This document shows positions 33,638-41,599 of a stretch of 41,599 nucleotides of DNA, piece by piece. Numbering within the stretch: position 1 is the first letter of the stretch; every line of letters starts with the position of its first letter. The position numbers and the translations under genes are program-made. The DNA is taken from contig JAPEVF010000394.1 of assembly GCA_029747585.1 (NCBI GenBank), forward strand, positions 1-41,599, in the 5' to 3' direction. The DNA comes from Pleurotus djamor (taxonomy: Eukaryota > Basidiomycota > Agaricomycetes > Agaricales > Pleurotaceae). The notes under the pieces were generated by a model. That model had not been told where the DNA came from, did not search any database, and was given only the letters and a program-made list of their open reading frames with translations.

Positions 33638-34047
33638 TTTTACCATTCCTGCTGTATCATTCTTCGAGTTCCTTCGCTTTCGTGCATACGAGGTCCCGTC
33701 TTCACCTCCCCGCTGATTCAAATCGCATCCCGTACTGCATAACGATACCTTATAAATACTCTCTGTTTGAAACTTCAAATCTAATCCACAGACCCCTTTG
33801 GGCGTCGAGTTGTCCCTCAAGTCGATCCTGTATACGACGTGGTATTTTCCACCCCGCCCACGATGCCACCAATTTCCAGATGCTTGACATGGCCTGGATG
33901 CGGCTATCGACGTTCGTTTCTTGTCATGAAGACCCCTTTCCTCCTTTTGAAATCAGGAGACTGACACATTGTGGCCGTGGGGAGCGCCCGGCGCCGAGGC
34001 ACTTTGTCAGGTCACACCTCAATCACACTTGCACCAAATTATCGGGG
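33638..34047. other. Promoter and 5' region of the second F-box gene
   Basis: About 410 bp containing TATAAATA at 33751-33758. The frame of the F-box gene's first exon is open upstream to 33682, so a longer N-terminus starting near 33880 is possible, but it shows no conserved feature. Confidence 0.45.
33751..33758 (+). promoter_or_regulatory. TATA box upstream of the second F-box gene
   Basis: TATAAATA about 290 bp before the chosen ATG. It would fit a long 5' UTR or an upstream start. Confidence 0.45.
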
Positions 34048-35860
34048 ATGAGTATGTCAAGTCTGAGCGCCACTGAGAATGACGACGTAACTTTCTGTCA
34101 AGGTTTGTAATGTACTGGTGAGAAGATATGCCGTCGATCTGATAGCTCAAAAGAGTCTCATATACAGGGTATTCCATGGGATGTACTCAAGCATATCTTG
34201 CGAAGAGCTCGAATCCCCGACCTCCTCGCGTTGATCTCCACATGCCGGCAGTTCTACGAGCTAGCGTCGGATGTCACCATCCAATACGCCATTGAAGCTT
34301 ACCTTGCTGGTGCCAAAGAGATCACTTACGACCTCGTCTCAGGAAACGTAGACGCACTCACTAGGACCTCATTACCAGAGAGACTGAAGCTCCTACGGCA
34401 CTTGGAAGAGGCTTGGCGCTCCCTCTCCCTTCCTTCTTGGGAGAAGATTGATGTATCCCAAGGAACCAGTGAGTTTCATGGACTCAGCGGTGGCGTCCTT
34501 GAAGTCGGCGAAGCTTCCTATTTCGGGGATGGATCCACTGCTGCAGTGAATTATGCGTTGCTTCCTGGTCTTGGTTTTGGCCCCACAAGTTGGACGTGGA
34601 AACGGTTGGACGTTGGCGGGACTATCTGCTCTACGGCTATCTCTCTCTACGAGAACGACCTAATAGGTGCCATCACGCGGTAGGCCCTCTTTAACATTCC
34701 CAGCTCTTTTCGTGACCCTGATGTAGTAGATGCAGAAACCCTCTACCGAACGACTTGGATCAAGTGATCATCGAGATACACCTCATCCAAGCGACGACCG
34801 GCCTACCACATCCCTTTGCATCGCGTTCTCTTTTAACGGGGCCCCAATTATCCTCATCAAACGTTCATGAAGTACGGAGCAAGATTCTCGGAGACCACAT
34901 TACTGTAGTAATCTCGTCCCTTGGGCTTAGTGACGACCATGACCGCTTCCTCGTCTTCAATTGGGTAACTGGAGAATTAATATTGGTCAGACAGATATTG
35001 ACGGTGACGATTTAATTGGCTGACGGTGATATCCCCAATAGGACCACACAGCTACGTCATGTAGCGTCTACAGAGGGGTCGCATTCTTGTCCGAAAGTAT
35101 GGTTGTTATCACAGATACCTCCGGGACACCTTCATTGAATCTATGGCACCTTCTTCCCAATCCACGGTATATTGGGTCGCTCCTCTTCCCACCGCTCCAA
35201 TTTGGCCTCCTCTATGACATGTGCGATATACAAGATGAACCATGTTTGTATTCCAAACATTCCCCCACCGCGCCGTTCTACCCGGCCGTTCGCTACAATC
35301 CAGAAGACGCCATTATGACTATCCTCGTATTTCTGGGCCTGGACAAAACATACTTCGTTGCGAGCCGTCGAAAGCTTCTTGAGACCGCAGAGCGTCTCTA
35401 TAAGCTACCGCCGACGGATGAACCCCCGCAATTGGAGTATAAGGAATGGAGTGCTCACGCTGCGCGCTGGATTCCGGCAAACGAACTCGCCACAGATTCT
35501 CCCATGAGACACGGGGGCCAAAGGCTGGTCGCTATCCGAGAGGATGCGCCAGAAGAAGGCTCAAAGCTCATCGTATACGACTTTAATCCATTTCACATAC
35601 ACAAGTGGGCCGATGAGCTCTCTGATATTGATATGGTGGACGAACGTAACTTCTCCTCTCGAGAGTCTACTTCCACTTCGTCACATAAACCCCGCCTCTT
35701 CTTGAAGAAGACACCTCAAGAAATATCGGAGAACCTCCCCTTTTCGTCTCCTCTTGAAGATGAATTGCCGTACATTCTGTATGAAAGCGAGCAAACGTTT
35801 AACTATGGGGCAGTGTGGACAGACGGAGAACGGGTCGCTGGAGTGACGGTGAGTGATTGA
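34048..35860 (+). CDS. F-box protein of a large Agaricomycete family
   Basis: Four exons (34048-34086, 34168-34679, 34736-34985, 35042-35860) join in phase to 539 residues. An N-terminal F-box-like motif reads IPWDVLKHILRRARIPDLLALISTCRQFYELAS. It is followed by IQYAIEAYLAG, then long beta-rich stretches with WTWKRLDVGG, HITVVISSLG, FLVFNWVTGELIL and GVAFLSESMVVITD. This pattern suggests a beta-propeller-like substrate module and recurs in mushroom F-box proteins. The first exon was placed using the GTAACT donor, because a slightly later GTTTGT donor does not keep phase. A canonical GTGAGT near the end (35849) could instead splice to a small exon, 35904-35954, replacing the last three residues with 16 others. 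Both ends are plausible. It would act as a substrate receptor of an SCF ubiquitin ligase; this is inferred from the family. Confidence 0.8.
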
Positions 35861-36230
35861 ATCGCTCCTTCTCCCCTCTAAACTTTTGAATGCCTATTGC
35901 TAGATGAACGAACGGTATCAAGCTTTATCGATAGATATACTATCTATGTGCTAGTTTAGCATGACTCTCCTGACTCCTACTTTAACCCCCGGAATCGCCA
36001 GACGACCCCGACCATGAATCACTAGTCCGACCATCCATGATCTAAAGTCCTGGTGTGCGGAAACCCTTGCGTACTGACTTCTTTATGGATGAGGTACCAT
36101 TGATATGCACACACCATGGGGCAGACCGTACTTTCCAAGCCTTTCACCACATGGTGGGCCGCTTTAAAGGTCTCTCAGGCTAACTTCGTGCTGGCCCCTC
36201 TTCACAGCTATCATATTCTTTCTTAAACAT
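35861..36230. other. Intergenic spacer
   Basis: Holds a possible alternative last exon of the F-box gene (35904-35954) and the former promoter of the aminopeptidase relic. Nothing else was seen. Confidence 0.4.
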
Positions 36231-37032
36231 GAAGATATACGCCTTCGCCATCGCTCTCCTCAGTGTTATCGCTGCTGCTACCCCCGTCCACCTCCGATGT
36301 CGGTCGCTGAGTTTTCCCCTTGATCATGGGCTAACTTTACGTCTTAGATAACCCACCAACTCACACACAAGCAGTTCAAGATATCATTCAGACGCTTTCC
36401 ATCGATGTGATGAAGGCAGATCTCAGCAAACTGTCTAACTTCCACACTAGCTGTATTACAAGTCCTCTACTGGTGCGGTCGCCAGTGAATGGCTACGGAA
36501 ACTTGTCACAGAAGTCCGTTCTTCCGTTCTTCCGTTCTTCTCGTTGTTACCATCCTTGTAGGGGCCTATAAGACAAAGACGGATGGTGTTCAAGTTAAGG
36601 CCAGCTTGATATGAACGCTTAGTGAGTCTTCAAATCATTCTAGATACCAAGGGTCCCAATGAACCGCTCATCTGCAGTACGAAAAGGAGGGGATGCTTGT
36701 CCGATAAGATTATTCCTCTTCTGAGCTGAACAAGTTCATTGAGTCCCCGATCACGGTATTCGTTGGTCTCCCAATAGCTCATGCATCCGTGAGTATCCTG
36801 CTCTTGTAACTCTGCCTGTGTAAGTGCGGATATGCTTGCTCTGATCATGCCTCCTGGCACCGTCTCCATGCCCTTCGAAGGGACAACTCGAAACCCGCTC
36901 TTCCACGCTGTCAACGACACGTCGAATGCGCCTGGTTTCTCATGGGACCATTCTCGCCGATTCGGAAAACTAGCAGTTGCATTTGCGTACGAATTGCCCG
37001 TGCAGAGCCCCAATTGTAACCGACGATTATAA
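36231..37032 (+). pseudogene. Decayed M28 family secreted aminopeptidase
   Basis: Pieces of a secreted zinc aminopeptidase (peptidase family M28) occur in order but cannot be joined. A signal peptide MKIYAFAIALLSVIAAATP opens at 36231. It is followed by AVQDIIQTLSIDVMKADLSK, then, after a frame change at about 36450, YYKSSTGAVASEWLRKLVTE. The piece after the next intron has an early TGA. The central part with most of the zinc ligands is missing. Later CGYACSDHASW (about 36811-36846) appears in one frame and MPFEGTTRNPLFH...GFSWDHSRRFGKLAVAFAYEL in another. The expected HT after the NP motif is altered. A 24-bp CCGTTCTT triple repeat sits in an intron remnant at 36516-36539. Several independent lesions plus a large internal deletion indicate a true pseudogene. 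Active enzymes of this family trim N-terminal residues from peptides outside the cell. Confidence 0.8.
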
Positions 37033-37194
37033 ATACAAGGGCTAGTCATCGATATACATCCAGAACGAAATCTAAATTACAGGTTGGGCTATGAAAGAGT
37101 GTATGTACAACAACAGCATAGGTATGGTAATATCACAGTTCGAAAAGACACGAAAAAGTCACGACGGCATTAGTAATAAGCACTTCACCTCCAT

Positions 37195-38885
37195 TTAACG
37201 AGGGCTCCCAATAACGACACTCCCATACCCACGTCCACCCCACGGGTGCGACTTGCCATGAGCAACACCAACGAACGGGCTAGGCTTCAACGGAATATAC
37301 TCCGCGCCCATGCTACCCACACCAGCAGCCCCATAACCATAACCATAAGAATAGTCCTCGCCAACCCCGCTCCGTTCCAGCCTATCATCGTTGTCATCTT
37401 CGAGCGAACCATTGACCATCGTGTCCACCTCACCATCCCCTTCCAAGGTCATGTCTTCCTGAGCCCACCTCACAAGGCGATCTTCTCCTACACGGAACCC
37501 TTGGCTCCCGACTGTAGGCGTTCCGGCATGAGGAATAGGCGGCGAGCGCCTAGCTTTGATCTTGAATCGTTTGAGAGGGGAATTTGCGATGGGGATGAAC
37601 AACAAGGGACGGAGGGGTGCAGGGAGGATGGACGGTCGATAGATGATCAAGAGGCACAACGCAGTGATGGTCAGGCTAAGAGGATATCATTAGATTCAGA
37701 GGAGATGTGTAAAGGAAAGAGCGCACCCGATGAAAAAGAGGACTTTGACAATATGATGCGGCGATGGTTGGTTTGGAGAAACCAGTTCCCCCTCCGGACC
37801 GCCTTCAGAGTCTCCTTCGGTATTGCCATCGTCCATTACACGAACGAAAGACTCTGTGGCCACACGAGGACAAGCATGCTGACTTTCCCAAAGGAAAGTA
37901 TGGGTCAAGGTGTCCCCCTGGCGCTCTTCCGTCAGAAACGAGGGCGACGTCGATGGCTTGCAAAGAAGAAACAAAACAAAGGTAAGCAACATGATCGGTC
38001 CGACCAAAGCAAGGCAGGGCGGGGACAAATTAAGGAACGGAGCGGCATTACCTGTGTCAGCCTGGGGTTACATTTGAAATGCACCTTGAATATGGTGCGT
38101 GAACTCGAGGCATCGTCTGTTGATACAGTCCAAAGGAGGGGGAAGGATTCTAAGTAGAAAAGGGACGGTCGTAAGCGAAGTTTTCAACAGGCTTTTGAAA
38201 TGCAGAGTTGTTGTGCCATGATGGTAACTGTCGGGTTGAGAAAGGGACCCACCGATATCGGTACCGCGCTGAGGTTGGTCAAGGGCTGCTTCATGATTAT
38301 CACCAACTATAATTCGGCTAGATAAACAAAAAAAATCTTCGGAATCATTGATATTGCCCTCACCTGCTGTCAAGCAAGTCCACGTTGGCTGAGCACATTT
38401 CTGATATCCAGCAAGAATAACATAAACCGATTCGTCAACAATGGACAGCAGGACACATAGCAACTCACTTTTACAAATTGGAGAGCTCTCTCTTCAGGAG
38501 AACGTCCGAAATCGAAGATATATCGAATATTCTCCGGTACCGGGCCCTGCTCCTCATCATCACCAGCGAAACCGTCTAGACCAGCCTGAACGATTCGATC
38601 TACCACCTTTGTCGGTACACCTCGTCCAATGAGCGGGCACAAATCCACCAGGACACCTCTCCCACTATCAATCTCTTCTTTGCTGGCCCTTATCCATCCC
38701 TTCCAGCCAACCGCATGCTTATTATTACGAGGAAGAGGCTCGCCCCATGAAATTTTACACCCACGCCTCGTTTCAGACGTAGCTGATAATCCTACGCTGA
38801 TGGGGGTTCCGTGTGCGATAAGGGCAGAGAAACCGAGCTCGACGATGATAAAAACAAGGAAAGATGGCAAGCCTCTGGGTATCAT
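37195..38885 (-). CDS. Type I membrane protein with MRH-like lumenal region
   Basis: Six exons (38885-38469, 38400-38364, 38306-38253, 38149-38052, 37956-37727, 37675-37195) join in phase to 438 residues. A signal peptide (MIPRGLPSFLVFIIVELGFS) starts a lumenal part of about 270 residues. It contains DLCPL, CAQPTWTCL, FKVHFKCNPR and finally TFLWESQHACP at about 222-232. The last block, with the preceding Cys and repeated spacing, resembles the closing strands of mannose-6-phosphate-receptor-homology domains such as those in Mrl1 or Atg27. One transmembrane helix (about 271-291) leads to a 147-residue cytoplasmic tail. The tail is acidic in the middle, with a Tyr/Gly repeat (YSYGYGYG), and ends near GRGYGSVV, a possible sorting signal. 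Such receptors cycle between Golgi and endosomes. The gene model is strong; the domain name is tentative. Confidence 0.7.
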
Positions 38886-39590
38886 GGAGGGTCGTGATGA
38901 GGGTGTGAAGGCAAGCACTGATGAGAGAGAGTACGATACAAATATAGTAGCTGAGATAAATAGGAATTTATCCGAAAGGCATGGGATCACAGAAAATGTT
39001 TTGCGGAGCTGTCTCCTCTGCGCCGCCCCCATTTGGACAGTCTCATGATCAACTCATGCAAGCTTTCACAACTGCTCGACAGCTCGCTGGTACAAATGAG
39101 CAGGATCACTCTTAAGTCTTAAGTGGGTATATATCACGAAACCACGCGGGGATGTTATGGATGTACGGGTCGTATTCAATTCAAAGCACATTGGATTTTT
39201 TCTTCTGACAGCCTGAGTAGCGTACACGAGTGGAGAAACCAAAGCAAAAAAGCCAAGCAAAAGACAAGGGAAACCGGAGCCTGTACATAAGTGCGTGGGG
39301 TAGCCGTAGAGGAGTTGTTGCAGCCGTACCCAAGTTACTTGCAACATGTGTCTATATGAGATGGGGGTGGAGTCCAAGGAAACCTGTAACGAATGGATGC
39401 GATTGATGCGTAGCGACGAGGCCGAAGGATTTTTGGGATACGCGAGAGGGTGGGTGGATGTATGTACATGAGTGGATGGGAGGATGATGGGAGGGTGGGC
39501 TATATATACTCGAATAAATAGCACTTAAAGACGAATCTCAGATACAAGGATAACAACAGACGAATAGATTAACTCACTGCTCAATGGTGC
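38886..39590. other. Intergenic region between two minus-strand genes
   Basis: Promoter of the MRH-like gene and 3' flank of the DUF6534-type gene. The long open frames here show no family features. A TATATATA run lies near 39501. Confidence 0.4.
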
Positions 39591-40927
39591 CTAGTATCCT
39601 GGTTCATCGACTTTACGGTCAATCATCGTTTCCACTGAGATGGCTACACGATCGTTGGATAGACGCTGTGACAAGAGAAATCAGTATCGGGCAATACGGC
39701 GGCGATAATGCGAAACGTAGCCGTAAGATGGCGAAGAAAAATTAAAGGGGAAAACGAAAATGGGTGAGAAGACGAGTGGCGTGTGGTCGTAAGGACAGGC
39801 GGGGTTGGGAAATCATGGAGTAGGATCGCGAAACGGAAGCAGATGTATACGAGATGAGTGCACACACCTTCTCGCTCGTAGGGAGAGATCGCTCAGGATC
39901 ATATCGGTTAGATTGGTGCGTAATCCTCGACAAGTGGATCGACACGGGGGTCTCATCGACCTTATCCCGGAGACTTTCACGAGCATTGAGCCTGAGAGAA
40001 GGTTAATTAAAGGGAGGATAGGGAAGTGAGAAATGCGCTCACGATGCAAGGTACGAGTTGAGGTACACTAGGGAAGCGAAGCGGGGAATAAGCGTCTGAT
40101 AAATTGACCCACATACAGGGGCGCGAGAACTTACGTTTGCTGAGGAGGAGATAGAACGCGAGGAAGACAAAGTTGTCTGGCATGGCAATGTACTAACGCG
40201 ACATGAGAACAAGCATTCGGTCATGAAATGCCAAGGACTCTCACCGTGACCATACCAAGGGTAGCATCGACGAAGACGATGAAACCAGTGTTGATGATGT
40301 AGAGCATCAACACTCGGATGAGAGAATCCGTCCTTTGAGACATTCGTCAGCGAGTTTAGTAGGCATGCAAATGATTAATACGCACTTTGTGAAACCGGTT
40401 CGCGACCTGTAGAGGTAGAAGCATAACGCGAATGCGACGCCACCATCGGAGACGGTCCCTGCAGCGAAATTGAGGTAGAACAGAGTCTACGATCGATGCA
40501 CATTAGCCACAGCTGTCTCGTGCTATGGAACTAGGGCATACCGAAAGATCGCCGAGTTCCAACCATGAGTTGAGTTTGAATGCCTTAGCAGTGATCACTG
40601 AAAGAATGCTGGGTCAGGGCGAGACAACAATAAGGATATTAGAACACGCTTACCGAGTCCGCAGACTATTTACGCCGGTGACACCGACAATCAGAGACTA
40701 GAAGGGCAGCTTGGGAATCGAGGTTACTTACTCAGATCGGTCAAGGAGACAGCTACCTATCGGCGATGCGACAGCGGTCAGTCAAAAATATCCTCACCGA
40801 AGGCACGGAGAGACTCACAATGAAGCCGGTTATGAACCAGTTGCCGCTTACTGTTGGACGCGTCAGACGGCACACGAAGCGAAGCTTAAAATTTCTGCTT
40901 ACATCTGAAGACACGACGGGCGAACAT
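39591..40927 (-). CDS. DUF6534-type multi-pass membrane protein, lacking the N-terminal part
   Basis: Eleven small exons (about 40928-40903, 40850-40819, 40756-40732, 40665-40654, 40597-40542, 40486-40386, 40332-40245, 40192-40135, 40067-40043, 39991-39868, 39665-39591) join without phase conflict. Taken from the internal ATG at 40927 this gives 206 residues. The sequence has family hallmarks: FRLSGNWFITGFI, ALCFYLYRSRTGF, TDSLIRVLMLYIINTG and YIAMPDNFVFLAFYLLLSKL, then NSYLASLNARE and a polar tail. About four membrane helices are present. Full-length relatives, widespread in Agaricomycetes and of unknown function, have about seven helices and 300 or more residues. The expected first helices were not found upstream; instead a gene on the other strand begins there. 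Exon 1 begins in mid-codon after an acceptor, showing that an upstream exon once existed. It is probably a truncated gene, unless a distant 5' exon lies outside the window. Confidence 0.75.
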
Positions 40928-40932
40928 GCTGC

Positions 40933-41599
40933 ATGGAGGGGAATGAAGGTGTCAATTTTGACCACACGGGGTACTCCGAGTGATACTGACCTCCGGATAA
41001 TGAAATTGCTGATGGACTAAAAATAGATTTAGGTCTTTCTGTCGCCGTGCAGAAGTTGATGTTGATTCCTCCGCAGAGTGTGCTCCAGCGATTGGTTCGA
41101 CTTGCAAGAAACGGCGCAAGTATGAATCAACAGTCGCGTCTGGAGTAAAGCGCGCTGCCCAACTCGCCCTAATCTCCGCCATGCTGGACCACGACCATGA
41201 ATATCCCTACCAGTATCATTATATATGTGGTGACAGTCGTGTTGGTGATGAGATGTCGCCTATCCAGTTCAGTCATACCATAGCCAAATCAGTTGATGAC
41301 CTAACGGTATGCACTCGTCTCCTACTTGTTTTACACCCAACTAATGCGATGTCTACCCTCCAGCTCACAAAGCTCGAGTGGGCTTGGAACATGGACTACT
41401 ACACCCTGAACTTGGACAGTAGTAAGAACCTACAACCTTGTGTGTTGGCCCTCTATTCGCATCGATTCCTTACTCAATTCTGAATTTCCTTAGTGACCAC
41501 CCCCCCTTCATTCCTTTCTTGACAAAGGAACCGACAGCTGGTTCTGGCTACCAGCTGATCCAAACCTGATGGATCGACTGTACGCTATCTACATCGTCT
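40933..41599 (+). CDS. HNH-endonuclease-like family protein, partial
   Basis: Coding pieces run to the window edge: about 41027-41306, 41364-41418 and 41494-41599, possibly preceded by a tiny first exon at 40933-40948. Recognisable parts are LIPPQSVLQRLVRLAR, AAQLALISAMLD, FSHTIAKSVDDLTLTKLEWAWNMDYYTLNLD, and DSWFWLPADPNLMDRLYAIY at the edge. The layout resembles a large Agaricomycete family annotated as HNH nuclease-like proteins, in which a K-LEWAWG-x3-TLN-D block precedes D-x2-WFLLP. Two frame problems exist. One lies between the first two pieces, near 41100-41115. The other is at the C7 run 41500-41506, where removing one C restores the frame. The 5' end is uncertain and the 3' end is missing. 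No catalytic residues could be confirmed. Confidence 0.5.

Noticed and set aside
39066..39524. 152-codon minus-strand frame
   Set aside because: It has no family motif and no splice partner and looks like promoter DNA of the MRH-like gene.
1..41599. CRISPR arrays, operons and bacterial signals
   Set aside because: Spliceosomal introns throughout show a eukaryotic nuclear genome, and no repeat-spacer arrays were seen.

Overview
The window looks like nuclear DNA of a basidiomycete fungus, most likely an Agaricomycete. Almost every recognisable gene is cut by short GT..AG introns of about 49-103 bp. The protein families are those of wood- and litter-decay mushrooms: an AA9 lytic polysaccharide monooxygenase, a small secreted cysteine-rich protein, MFS sugar transporters, a Zn2Cys6 regulator, a DUF6534-type membrane protein, F-box and BTB proteins, and AIG1-like GTPases. 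All exon models were worked out by hand by matching splice sites to reading phase. Family names rest on remembered motifs, not on searches.

Left part (1-17.3 kb): the 3' end of a GH31 alpha-glucosidase follows a cluster of ambiguous bases. Then come a six-exon secreted protein (minus strand), a long gene-poor stretch, a Zn2Cys6 transcription factor (plus), a non-autonomous inverted-repeat transposon of about 835 bp flanked by TA, a stretch with weak exon-like pieces, and an AA9 LPMO (minus).

Middle part (17.3-27.3 kb): two tandem MFS sugar transporters share the same ten-exon structure, and each is followed at a similar distance by the same 12-bp palindrome. A SWIM/RING ubiquitin-ligase-like gene, a BTB/POZ gene and an F-box gene come next.

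Right part (28-41.6 kb): two tandem paralogues join an uncharacterised N-terminal helical region to an AIG1-like GTPase domain. A second F-box gene follows, then an M28 aminopeptidase pseudogene, a type I membrane protein with an MRH-like lumenal region, a DUF6534-type membrane protein lacking its N-terminal exons, and a partial gene of an HNH-like family that runs off the end. The LPMO, the GH31 enzyme and the transporters would suit extracellular polysaccharide breakdown and sugar uptake. The F-box, BTB and RING genes belong to families that expand by lineage in mushrooms.

One technical theme runs through the window. Nearly every frame break in an otherwise intact gene lies at a homopolymer (C8, T9, C7, C7) or at an N next to one, and removing one base restores the frame. 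These are more likely consensus errors than pseudogenes. The aminopeptidase relic is different, with several independent lesions.
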